Shown: in pieces, positions 23,831 to 30,874 of the stretch
Position numbering within the stretch: position 1 is the first letter of the stretch
How the letters are laid out: each line of letters starts with the position of its first letter
Origin: an uncultured Bdellovibrio sp.
Lineage (GTDB): Bacteria; Bdellovibrionota; Bdellovibrionia; Bdellovibrionales; Bdellovibrionaceae
Assembly: GCF_946478835.1 (NCBI RefSeq)
Contig: NZ_CAMLDV010000024.1
Coordinates: 1 to 31,150 of the forward strand
DNA length: 31,150 bases
Direction of reading: 5' to 3'
Made by a program: the position numbers and the translations under genes
Notes under the pieces: model-generated
Database searches by the model: none
The model's input: the letters and a program-made list of their open reading frames with translations, nothing else
Told to the model about the DNA's origin: nothing

Positions 23831-24016
23831 ATGAAGAATAACCGAGGTCAAATCGTGGTGGAGTATGTTCTCCTCCTCGTTATCGCAGTGGGGATCGCGG
23901 CGCTTTTAACAAGCCGCCTAGTCAGTCGTAATGCTGACAACCCTGGCATCCTTGTGTCTAAATGGCACTCGATTTTAAAGACCATCGGTGACGACGTTCC
24001 CGACAGACATAAATAA
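23831..24016 (+). CDS. Very small Flp/TadE-like pilin
   Basis: The 61-residue protein begins MKNNRG, then QIVVEYVLLLVIAVGIAALL. This is a class III signal sequence with cleavage expected after Gly6. The mature positions 5-6 are Glu-Tyr, the hallmark of Flp and TadE-type prepilins. After the hydrophobic helix only about 35 polar residues follow, as in Flp pilins. No tad genes (prepilin peptidase, ATPase, secretin) are near, so it is an orphan subunit whose machinery must be elsewhere. It starts 12 bp after the hypothetical gene and ends two bases from the convergent acyltransferase gene. It is too short for confident family placement beyond the signal motif. Confidence 0.8.
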   Translation: MKNNRGQIVVEYVLLLVIAVGIAALLTSRLVSRNADNPGILVSKWHSILKTIGDDVPDRHK

Positions 24017-24018
24017 TT

Positions 24019-24789
24019 TTATAAAAAAGGATTTCCGCGTTTGTGCAGCTCTTCTTTGACTGCGGCCTGCATTCTTTCTTGAATGTCTTGCGCGATTTCA
24101 TGAACCAACTCGGCGTCATCAATCGCGGAGGCTTTGTAGGGAAGATAGATAGGCTCTAAAAAACGAATGCGCCATTTTGCTGGCAAAGGAATGACATTCA
24201 AAGGGAGCGGGATCACCGAACCTTTTAAAAACTTTGTGAACTTCAGTTTCTTTAAGTTGATATGCGTTTCTTCCGCGCCCAAGATCACCACAGGAACAAT
24301 CGGTGATTGCGTTTCAAGAGCCATGCGCACAAAGCCGCGTTTAAACTCTTGCAACTGATAACGTTCCGACGTCGGTTTGAAATTTCCTTGCTCGCCCTCG
24401 GGAAATAGCACAATCGCATTTCCTTTTTTAAGAGCGTTCAGGCCGTTTTCATAAGTCGCCTCGGTGAATCCCATTTTTTGCGCGGGGATCGCCGTGGTTT
24501 CCGTCAAAAACCAAAAGTGGTGAGTTAAAACGCGAGGGACACGCTTGGCTTCTTGCTGCACGATGTGTCCCAATAAAAACGCATCAAAACCAGAATAGCC
24601 TGAGTGATTGGGAGCAATGATGACAGCTCCGCGACGCGGAATGTTCTCAACGCCCTCGATCTCCATGCGGAAATATTTGCGCAGAATTTCAAGTAAGAAG
24701 CGGGGCAGAACACGAAAAATCAGAGTGTCTCGGTCAAGGTTCCGAAGACCAAATATTTTTTCGTTGGGTTTCTGCAGGAAATTCTTCAT
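24019..24789 (-). CDS. Lysophospholipid acyltransferase-type (PlsC-like) protein
   Basis: The 256-residue protein is a glycerophospholipid-type acyltransferase. The acyl-acceptor motif is NHSGYSGFD, with His62 and Asp69 separated by six residues rather than the four of classical PlsC (NHxxxxD). That variant, together with FPEGEQG (129-135) and ILGAEETH, fits the MGAT/DGAT-like branch of the LPLAT superfamily. It would add an acyl chain to a lysolipid or other glycerol-based acceptor at the inner membrane. There is no strong transmembrane helix. It is divergent from glpK with only 36 bp between start codons, linking it by position to glycerol-3-phosphate supply. No clear Shine-Dalgarno sequence is visible. 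Confidence 0.88.
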   Translation of the reverse strand: MKNFLQKPNEKIFGLRNLDRDTLIFRVLPRFLLEILRKYFRMEIEGVENIPRRGAVIIAPNHSGYSGFDAFLLGHIVQQEAKRVPRVLTHHFWFLTETTAIPAQKMGFTEATYENGLNALKKGNAIVLFPEGEQGNFKPTSERYQLQEFKRGFVRMALETQSPIVPVVILGAEETHINLKKLKFTKFLKGSVIPLPLNVIPLPAKWRIRFLEPIYLPYKASAIDDAELVHEIAQDIQERMQAAVKEELHKRGNPFL

Positions 24790-24825
24790 GATGTTACTTA
24801 GTCATCCATCGACGGCGGAGTGTTT

Positions 24826-26310
24826 ATGTCTTCTTCTTTTATCATGGCTATTGACCAAGGTACAACCAGCTCTAGGACTTGCATTATCAATCAAGCCGGA
24901 GGTCTTGTCGCCGAAGCGCGTGAGGCCTTCAAACAGATTTTCCCTAAGCCGGGGTGGGTCGAACACGATCCTGAAGACATTTGGTATTCCACACAGCGTT
25001 CAATGCGTCTGGCGATGGAAAAAGCGGGGATCAAAGGCTCGCAAATTCGTGCTATTGGAATCACCAACCAACGAGAGACGGTGATGCTTTGGGACCGTAA
25101 ATCAGGCAAAGCGATTTACAACGCGATTGTATGGCAATGCCGTCGCACCCAAGAGATCTGCGAGAGATTAAAGAAAAATAAAAAAGAGAAAATGATCACG
25201 GCAAAAACGGGACTTGTTTTGGACCCGTATTTTTCGGCGACTAAAATTCAATGGATCTTAAAAAATGTTCCGGGTGCGCTTCAAAAAGCTCGCAACGAAG
25301 AAATACTCGCTGGAACTGTGGACACGTTCTTGCTTTGGAAATTGACAGGCGGTCAATCTCACAAAACCGATGTCAGCAATGCTTCGCGCACGATGCTGAT
25401 GAATATTCACACCGGTTGGTGGGATGAAGAACTTTTAAAACTTTTCAATGTTCCAGAAGGAATTGTGCCAGAGATCTGTCCTTCCAACGCCGATTTCGGT
25501 CGCACCCAAGGCTTGGGTTTTATGCCCGATGGAATTCCTATCACGGGTATTGTCGGCGATCAGCAGGCCGCTTTGTTCGGTCAAGCTTGTTACGATGTCG
25601 GCGAGTCAAAATGCACTTTTGGAACAGGCAGTTTTCTTTTACTCAACACCGGCAAAAAAGCGGTGAAATCTAAAAATAAACTTCTCACGACAATTGCGTG
25701 GAAGTTGAAAAATGAAGAACTCACTTACGCTCTTGAAGGCGGAGCCTTCGTGTGTGGCGCCGCTGTTCAATGGTTGCGTGATGGTTTGGGACTTATTCAG
25801 CAATCTTCGGAAGTAGAAGCTCTTGCGAAAACGGTCGAGAGCACCGACGGAGTTGAGTTTGTTCCGGCACTGACGGGACTAGGAGCTCCTCACTGGAAGC
25901 CGGAGGCACGCGGTCTGATTTGCGGTCTTACGCGCGGTTCAACAAAAGCGCACATCGCAAGAGCGACTTTAGAAGCCATGGCTTTACAGAACGTTGATAT
26001 CCTCGTGACGATGCAAAAAGATTTGGGCAAAAAATTAAAAGGCGTTCGGGTCGACGGTGGGGCCGCCGCGAATGATCTTTTAATGCAAATGCAAGCCGAC
26101 TATTGTGGAGTGAACGTCATCCGTCCAAACAACTTAGAAACAACAGCACTGGGTGCGGCTTTTATGGCGGGACTGGGCTGTGGTTTTTGGAAGGATCTCA
26201 AAGAAATCAAACGTGTTTGGAAAGTGAATAAAGAGTTTAAAGTAAAAATGTCTATGAAAGATCGCAAAGCGCGTATGGTTCGGTGGCAAAGGGCTTTGGA
26301 GAGAGTGTAG
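24826..26310 (+). CDS. glpK: Glycerol kinase
   Basis: A 494-residue FGGY-family kinase that phosphorylates glycerol to glycerol-3-phosphate. Motifs in order are the N-terminal phosphate loop MAIDQGTTSSRT, GWVEHDPEDIW, ITNQRET, AIVWQCRRT, GDQQAALFGQ and CTFGTGSFLLLNTG, then the C-terminal ATP-binding VDGGAAANDLLMQMQAD. Length matches the roughly 500-residue family. ATG 24826 is chosen because GGAG ends five bases before it; a GTG two codons upstream lacks this spacing. The next gene, a PilZ protein, begins at the base after the stop codon, so translation is coupled. No glycerol facilitator or glpD is in the window. Confidence 0.97.
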   Translation: MSSSFIMAIDQGTTSSRTCIINQAGGLVAEAREAFKQIFPKPGWVEHDPEDIWYSTQRSMRLAMEKAGIKGSQIRAIGITNQRETVMLWDRKSGKAIYNAIVWQCRRTQEICERLKKNKKEKMITAKTGLVLDPYFSATKIQWILKNVPGALQKARNEEILAGTVDTFLLWKLTGGQSHKTDVSNASRTMLMNIHTGWWDEELLKLFNVPEGIVPEICPSNADFGRTQGLGFMPDGIPITGIVGDQQAALFGQACYDVGESKCTFGTGSFLLLNTGKKAVKSKNKLLTTIAWKLKNEELTYALEGGAFVCGAAVQWLRDGLGLIQQSSEVEALAKTVESTDGVEFVPALTGLGAPHWKPEARGLICGLTRGSTKAHIARATLEAMALQNVDILVTMQKDLGKKLKGVRVDGGAAANDLLMQMQADYCGVNVIRPNNLETTALGAAFMAGLGCGFWKDLKEIKRVWKVNKEFKVKMSMKDRKARMVRWQRALERV

Positions 26311-27021
26311 ATGAACGGCCAAGAACAAGGGCAATTGATTTTTAAAAAAGTTGCACTTTCTGAAAAGAAAATGCTCTTTCGCGAAATCGCCAGCGACAAA
26401 ATGCAAATCTCCGTAAAAGGAGCTTTGCAAGAGGACGTCTTTCACTTGATTGCCGTGCAAACAGAAAAAGATGAAGCTCTTCTTTGTCATCATACGGCGG
26501 ATTCAAAGAGCATTACGACCGCCCAAAAAGTGATCGTGAACTTCGCCTTTAAGTCAGAACGCTATTTTATTCAGACAGAACTTTATTTTGAAGCGGGCTG
26601 GGCGGTTTTAAAAATCGACACGGATCTTTTTCAGCTCCAACGCAGAGCCAACGCCCGTATTGATATTCCTGCAAAGTATGAGGCTGTATTTATTCTTAGC
26701 AGCCACGGCGGACGAAGCTATTTTCTAGAATGTCGTGTGAAAGATGTCAGCGCTGGTGGATTTAAAATGGAACTTGTAGGCGCTGATCCTAAACTTAAAA
26801 TAGGCGATCATGTCAAAGGTACACTGCGCTTGGGTGTAAGACGTCCCATGGAGTTTGTTGTCGACGTTCGTTTTGCGCAAAGCAAGGAAGAAAATGGCAT
26901 TACGAAGCAGATTGCCGGCGTGCAATTCATGGGAATTGATAACCTGATGGAGAGCCGTTTGCTGAGTTTGATGATGGACCTTCAAAGAGAAATCTTCCTT
27001 AAGTATCCTCAAAGGAAATAG
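26311..27021 (+). CDS. PilZ-domain (c-di-GMP-binding) protein
   Basis: The 236-residue protein has an unassigned N-terminal half (residues 1-105) that may be a YcgR-N-like or other beta domain. The PilZ domain then begins at about residue 108: the R-x3-R motif is R112-A-N-A-R116, and the D/N-x-S-x-x-G motif is D145-V-S-A-G-G150. Both are intact, so cyclic-di-GMP binding is expected. The rest of the domain (GTLRLGVRRPMEFVVDVRF, then AGVQFMGID) is typical. There is no membrane segment. The ATG follows the glpK stop codon directly, with GGAGAG inside the glpK end, so it depends on glpK translation. Link to glycerol metabolism is positional only. Confidence 0.92.
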   Translation: MNGQEQGQLIFKKVALSEKKMLFREIASDKMQISVKGALQEDVFHLIAVQTEKDEALLCHHTADSKSITTAQKVIVNFAFKSERYFIQTELYFEAGWAVLKIDTDLFQLQRRANARIDIPAKYEAVFILSSHGGRSYFLECRVKDVSAGGFKMELVGADPKLKIGDHVKGTLRLGVRRPMEFVVDVRFAQSKEENGITKQIAGVQFMGIDNLMESRLLSLMMDLQREIFLKYPQRK

Positions 27022-27095
27022 TGAGCCCATTCGGTGTCACTTTGTCCGGCACGAATCTTGGATAAAGACCTTTGCCCGTTTAAAAAGGAGTCTTT

Positions 27096-27734
27096 ATGAA
27101 ACTACCGATTCTTTCTTGCATTTTAGTTGCTGCGACACTTTTCCAAGCACCTGCGTTTGCACAAGTTCGCCCTGATCCTCGTCCGGGAGATCGTCGTGAG
27201 GACCGCAGAGATGACCGTCGCGATGAGTGTGACTATCGTCGCTATAATTGCCGTGACGAACGTGATGGCCGCCATGGTGGCTACCGTCCTCCTTACAACC
27301 CACCACGCTATGATCCCAATCCTCCGCGTCCATATCCTGATTATCCAAATTATCCGGATTACCCACGCGACAACTATGGTGAATCCAGCGTTCAGTTCTA
27401 TGGCGTCACAAGAAGATCCGGTGGAGAGTGGTTGCGCGTGAGCTTTAACTACGCTTCTTACGTAGATTATGTTCGTGTGAACCTTTACAGAGCTGCTTTG
27501 CAAATTCATGAAGCTTATGCGATCACACAAAGCGGTCGTCGTATCATGATCAGCAATTTGTCTTATTCAGGTGTTATTTATTCCGGTAGTACTTTGACTT
27601 CGGAATACATCACTGCGGGTGAGCGTATTGTGGCTATTGATATTCGTGCAGAATCCATGGGCGATTATGCTGATCTCAGCATCAGTGTCATTTCCAACGA
27701 TGGAACTCCTTCCATCTATCCAAGTCGTTACTAA
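27096..27734 (+). CDS. Exported protein with mixed-charge, Pro/Tyr-rich linker and C-terminal beta domain
   Basis: The 212-residue protein has a signal peptide (LVAATLFQAPAFA, then Q). Residues about 25-60 are almost entirely Arg and Asp (for example RREDRRDDRRDE), with two cysteines; residues about 61-95 are Pro, Tyr and Asn rich (YPDYPNYPDYPRD). Both are expected to be disordered. The C-terminal part from about residue 98 looks like a beta-sandwich (strands VQFYGVTR, WLRVSF, YVRVNLY, RIVAIDIRAE). I recognise no named family. Shine-Dalgarno AAAAGGAG precedes the ATG. It ends at a strong terminator and appears monocistronic, so it is probably a periplasmic or cell-surface protein. Confidence 0.8.
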   Translation: MKLPILSCILVAATLFQAPAFAQVRPDPRPGDRREDRRDDRRDECDYRRYNCRDERDGRHGGYRPPYNPPRYDPNPPRPYPDYPNYPDYPRDNYGESSVQFYGVTRRSGGEWLRVSFNYASYVDYVRVNLYRAALQIHEAYAITQSGRRIMISNLSYSGVIYSGSTLTSEYITAGERIVAIDIRAESMGDYADLSISVISNDGTPSIYPSRY

Positions 27735-27771
27735 AAATTCAAAAAGGCCCCCCAAACTTTTTTGAACTCTG

Positions 27772-27800
27772 AGGCTCCTTTCCCAAAAGGAGCCTTTTCT
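27772..27800 (+). terminator. Intrinsic terminator of the 27096 gene
   Basis: Arms AGGCTCCTTT (27772-27781) and AAAGGAGCCT (27786-27795) pair around CCCA and lead into TTTTCTTTTTC. A weaker inverted pair (27738-27745 with 27759-27766) precedes it. Confidence 0.9.
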
Positions 27801-27828
27801 TTTTCTCGCCATGAACGGCGCTCGAGGA

Positions 27829-27987
27829 GGGATTTTGCTTAGAGCCCTTTGCCTGTCTCTGTCGCTTCGGTCGGCACGCCTTCCGGGCTCAGTTGCCGCT
27901 ACGGCTTCGCCGTAGTTCGCGCCATCGTGGCGCCGGCAAAGGCCGCCCTTCGGACTGAGACATGCAAAGGGCTCTAAGCAAAATCCC
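27829..27987. repeat. 159-bp imperfect palindromic element with branched centre
   Basis: The outer arms 27829-27852 and 27964-27987 are perfectly complementary over 24 bp. With two mismatches the stem extends to 27863 and 27953 (33 of 35 positions paired). Inside, TTGCCG (27893-27898) pairs with CGGCAA (27934-27939) and encloses two hairpins: CTACGGC/GCCGTAG (27899-27905 with 27909-27915) and GCGCCA/TGGCGC (27919-27924 with 27928-27933). Both loops are TTC or TCG, giving a three-way junction on a long stem. The centre is much more GC-rich than the flanks. No convincing coding sequence runs through it. It could be a non-autonomous palindromic repeat (REP/MITE-like), a structured RNA, or a site bound by a chromosome-organising protein. 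It fills most of the gene-free gap 27735-28034. Confidence 0.75.
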
Positions 27988-28034
27988 ACGCGAACTCTCT
28001 GAACTTTAAAAATAAAATAAATTTTGGAATGAGC

Positions 28035-28580
28035 TTAGATTTTTAAAAGCTGTTTGGTTCTTTGAATTGCTAGTTCTGTAGAAACAATTTGATCTTTAGG
28101 GGCGTTCATTGTTTTTCGGATGGTGAGGGCTTCTTCGAATTGGGCAAGAGCGTCTTTGTAAAGAAGCTGGTCGAAAAGATTTTTTCCTGAGTGTTGAAGA
28201 GCGAAGGCTAGATATTTGTTGGCCTCTTGGTTTTCGCGGCAGGTTTTGATGAGTTCTTTGAAGAGGGGAGTGCTCTTGTTGAATTCTTTTTTGTCTTGGA
28301 GGACGTGAGCTAATCGGATTTTTTGTTGGACTTCCCTTTGGATGCCTAGATTTTCTTCTGCGATTATTTTGAGGGCTTTTTCTAGAGCGGATTCTGCTTT
28401 TTGAAAGTCTCCTAAGATTCTTAAATAGACGGCCATTTCGCCTATGATGCTGACGTATTGTTTGGGATTATGAATGGAATCTAAAGATGATTCCATATTT
28501 TGAATGTAGAGTTTCAGATATTCCGGATCTTCGGGGATGCTGCGTAGGTTTTCGTCGAACTTAAACTGGGGCTTTTCCAC
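28035..28580 (-). CDS. Tetratricopeptide-repeat protein
   Basis: The 181-residue cytoplasmic protein has no signal peptide. At least three TPR-like helix pairs are visible: near residues 46-75 (GEMAVYLRILGDFQKAESALEKAL), near 85-115 (LAHVLQDKKEFNKSTPLFKELI) and near 120-155 (LAFALQHSGKNLFDQLLYKDALAQFEEAL). TPRs mediate protein contacts. The start is GTG at 28578-28580, three bases after the stop codon of the cyclic-nucleotide-binding gene and without its own Shine-Dalgarno sequence, so translation depends on reinitiation from that gene. It is likely the partner or effector of that sensor. Confidence 0.85.
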   Translation of the reverse strand: MEKPQFKFDENLRSIPEDPEYLKLYIQNMESSLDSIHNPKQYVSIIGEMAVYLRILGDFQKAESALEKALKIIAEENLGIQREVQQKIRLAHVLQDKKEFNKSTPLFKELIKTCRENQEANKYLAFALQHSGKNLFDQLLYKDALAQFEEALTIRKTMNAPKDQIVSTELAIQRTKQLLKI

Positions 28581-28583
28581 TTT

Positions 28584-28976
28584 TTAGCCGCGGTTTTTTT
28601 CTTGTTCTAGTTCGCGGATTTTTTCTGTCATGTTTTGCAAGCGATCTACGAAGGATTTCAGCATGCATTCGGCCCATGTTGGGAGTTCTGACATCAGTTG
28701 TTTGAAACCGTCTTCGGAGACTTTGACTAGGACGACGTCTGTGACTGCTTGTGCTGATGCTGAGCGGGGACTGTTTGAGATCAATGCGAATTCGCCGAAG
28801 GATTCTCCGTCGACGATGTCGGTGATCGGGATTCGTTTTCCCATATTGTCTTTTGTGAAGATATTTACGACGCCGGATTCAACGATGTAGAAATGATTTT
28901 CGATGTCGCCTTCGAAGAAGACGTAATCTCCTGGTTTGTAGGTTTCTTTTTGAATAGCGCTCAATGCGTCCGACAT
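28584..28976 (-). CDS. Stand-alone cyclic-nucleotide-binding (CNB) domain protein
   Basis: The 130-residue protein is one CRP-like beta-barrel. Residues about 12-45 hold GDYVFFEGDIENHFYIVESG, and the phosphate-binding cassette is FGEFALISNSPRSASAQA at about 72-89, with the Glu and Arg that contact cyclic nucleotides present. It ends in a helix without any helix-turn-helix, unlike CRP, and without an enzymatic domain. It should sense cAMP or cGMP and pass the signal to a partner. AAGGA precedes the ATG at 28974-28976. Three bases downstream is the TPR gene, the obvious candidate partner. Confidence 0.9.
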   Translation of the reverse strand: MSDALSAIQKETYKPGDYVFFEGDIENHFYIVESGVVNIFTKDNMGKRIPITDIVDGESFGEFALISNSPRSASAQAVTDVVLVKVSEDGFKQLMSELPTWAECMLKSFVDRLQNMTEKIRELEQEKNRG

Positions 28977-29014
28977 AACAAAATCCTTTTTGTATGTGAG
29001 TCGTTCTTTTAATT

Positions 29015-29167
29015 ATGCGTAGATTTATGTCGAGAGCCAATGAAATTTCAGTTGAAGAGGCTTATAGCGCCCTCGCCAGACTCATCCGTGTTTCACTCGT
29101 GCCGGGCGAACAGACCGTTTCCCAGTCACTGGTCCTTGGGCTGTTTTGTTACTTGTTGGAGGTTTGA
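29015..29167 (+). CDS. Candidate small ORF, 50 residues
   Basis: The frame begins MRRFMSRANEISVEEAYS and ends LGLFCYLLEV. It has a plausible amphipathic helix (EISVEEAYSALARLIRVSL) and a hydrophobic end. There is no Shine-Dalgarno sequence before either in-frame ATG (29015 or 29027), so expression is doubtful. It converges on the next small gene, with one base between the stop codons. Together they occupy much of the 28977-29378 gap. Confidence 0.3.
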   Translation: MRRFMSRANEISVEEAYSALARLIRVSLVPGEQTVSQSLVLGLFCYLLEV

Positions 29168-29168
29168 G

Positions 29169-29279
29169 TTAAAGAGCTTTGAACTTTGCGACCATCGTCA
29201 AGATTAACAAGACGATGATCAAAAGACCTTTAGTAATCTTTAAAACGCGTCGAATACGTAAGTAGTGACTTTTACGCAT
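29169..29279 (-). CDS. Small membrane protein, 36 residues
   Basis: The ORF begins at ATG 29277-29279 after an excellent AGGAGGT at six bases. It encodes a very basic N-terminus (MRKSHYLRIRRVLKITKG) followed by a hydrophobic helix LLIIVLLILTMVA and a short tail KFKAL. Positive-inside topology suggests an inner-membrane micropeptide with a cytoplasmic N-terminus. The strong ribosome-binding site and tidy topology argue it is real despite its size. It lies downstream of radA on the same strand beyond a hairpin. Function is unknown; it may modulate a membrane partner. Confidence 0.6.
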   Translation of the reverse strand: MRKSHYLRIRRVLKITKGLLIIVLLILTMVAKFKAL

Positions 29280-29314
29280 CGGACACCTCCTGTTGATTCG
29301 GACAGGAGATCCAC

Positions 29315-29350
29315 CAAAAGCGAATCTGGCAAGGGCCTGATTCGCTTTTG
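29315..29350. terminator. Terminator-like hairpin after radA
   Basis: Arms CAAAAGCGAATC (29315-29326) and GATTCGCTTTTG (29339-29350) pair perfectly over twelve bases with a 12-base loop. On the minus strand it follows the radA stop codon and has TTTT inside the stem end, but no long T-run beyond. It may terminate radA or act as an attenuator or stabilising leader for the small membrane-protein gene. Confidence 0.6.
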
Positions 29351-29378
29351 CATTTTTAGAGCCATGCTGTTCCTGGCT

Positions 29379-30770
29379 TTAAATAATTTTACTAAGATCC
29401 TGAACATTCTTAATGAACGAAATCTTCTTATCTTTTGAAAGTTTAATCTCAGCAAGGTGTCGCTTGTTCGAATATGGAATCACAAAGTGTTGGAAGCCGA
29501 GTTTATCACCTTCGCGAATACGATTTTCTACGAAGGAGACTCCGCGCACTTCGCCGGTCAAGCCGATCTCGCCGAAGAAACATGTTTTCGCATCGAGATC
29601 GTGATTTCTTTGTGTCGATAAGATGGCAGCGGCAACCGCCAAGTCCGCAGCGGGTTCTATCAATTTCAATCCACCAACGACGTTGATGAAAATGTCATTC
29701 GTACCCAAGCGCACATCCAAGTGACGATCTAAAACCGCTGTTAATAAATGCAAACGGTTCACGTCAATTCCCAGCGCCGTTCTTCGTGGCATTGCCATCG
29801 GACTTGAAAGAGTCAATGCTTGCACTTCACATAGAAGCGGTCTTGTTCCTTCCATCGAAGCGAACACGGCAGAGCCGATCAACTGATCTCCGCGCTCTTC
29901 CAAAAATAACTCTGAAGGATTCGAAACTTCCTCAAGGCCCTTGGAGTTCATTTGGAAAACTCCCAATTCATGAGCGGCACCAAAACGATTTTTGAGAGCG
30001 CGCAATAAACGGAAGTTGTAAGAAGCGTCTCCGTCAAAAGACAAAACACAGTCCACCATATGTTCCAAAACTTTGGGACCTGCGATGTTGCCATCTTTGG
30101 TGACGTGACCAATCAGAATCACGGTGATGCCTTCTTGTTTTGCAAGTCCCATCAAATGCCCTGCGCATTCACGAACTTGGGAAACCGAACCAGGAGCCGC
30201 TTGTAAATCTGGCAAGAACATTGTCTGAATAGAATCGACAACCAAGATCTCTGGCTTTTTAAAACGTGCGAGTTCCATAATGCTATGAAGATTACTCTCG
30301 CAACCGATCTCGATCAGCGGGGAGCGAATGCCCAAACGATGAGCACGCGAGCCTGTTTGCGAAACGCTTTCCTCACCGGAGATGTACAAAACTTTGTGTT
30401 TGTTTTCCGCAAGGCCACCAGCCATTTGCAAAAGCAACGTCGACTTACCGATTCCTGGAGATCCGCCGAGTAACACGAAACTTCCGCGAGCCAAGCCGCC
30501 GCCTAAAACGCGGTTAAGTTCCTCGAAACTTGTATCAAAACGATCCAGTTTCACTTCTTCAAGGCTTTGGTCTAGGGAGACAGGTTTAGACGCTGCTGCG
30601 CCTTTCTCGGGAGTGCCGGTAGACCATCCTCGAGTTTTAACCTCGGGCATCTGCAATTCCTCGACGAAAGAGTTCCACGCGCCGCAGTCAGAGCATTTCC
30701 CTTCCCACCTTGGTCGTTGGGCTCCACAATTTTGACAGGTATAGATCGTTTTAGTTTTCGATTTTGCCAT
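29379..30770 (-). CDS. radA: DNA repair protein RadA
   Basis: The 463-residue ATPase acts in homologous recombination, extending heteroduplex as a DnaB-like helicase alongside RecA. Domains in order: a zinc finger with Cys12, Cys15, Cys26 and Cys29; the RecA-like ATPase with Walker A GGSPGIGKST (Lys109) and Walker B LVVDS; the RadA-specific KNRFG (260-264); and the C-terminal Lon-protease-like domain (about 295-450). All are intact and the length is standard. There is no clear Shine-Dalgarno sequence before ATG 30768-30770. It is divergent from the exported TPR gene, and a hairpin follows its stop codon. Confidence 0.97.
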   Translation of the reverse strand: MAKSKTKTIYTCQNCGAQRPRWEGKCSDCGAWNSFVEELQMPEVKTRGWSTGTPEKGAAASKPVSLDQSLEEVKLDRFDTSFEELNRVLGGGLARGSFVLLGGSPGIGKSTLLLQMAGGLAENKHKVLYISGEESVSQTGSRAHRLGIRSPLIEIGCESNLHSIMELARFKKPEILVVDSIQTMFLPDLQAAPGSVSQVRECAGHLMGLAKQEGITVILIGHVTKDGNIAGPKVLEHMVDCVLSFDGDASYNFRLLRALKNRFGAAHELGVFQMNSKGLEEVSNPSELFLEERGDQLIGSAVFASMEGTRPLLCEVQALTLSSPMAMPRRTALGIDVNRLHLLTAVLDRHLDVRLGTNDIFINVVGGLKLIEPAADLAVAAAILSTQRNHDLDAKTCFFGEIGLTGEVRGVSFVENRIREGDKLGFQHFVIPYSNKRHLAEIKLSKDKKISFIKNVQDLSKII

Positions 30771-30874
30771 AGATATTCGGTATCATTATTAAATGACAGA
30801 AGCCACCTCTAAAATGAGTGGGAAGGGCTTCTTTTTACAAGGACTGTACAACTTTTCGTATTGGAGTGGCGGAC

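Noticed and set aside
27567..27989. Minus-strand open frame of 140 codons through the palindromic element
   Set aside because: It runs across a terminator, an inverted repeat and the end of a real gene in antisense. Its sequence is a readout of the repeat, not protein-like.
30798..30836. Hairpin AGAAGCC/GGCTTCT plus TTTT ahead of the last gene, as a riboswitch or attenuator
   Set aside because: The stem has seven bases with a long unpaired interior and no conserved riboswitch features visible, so it is only noted in the gene entry.
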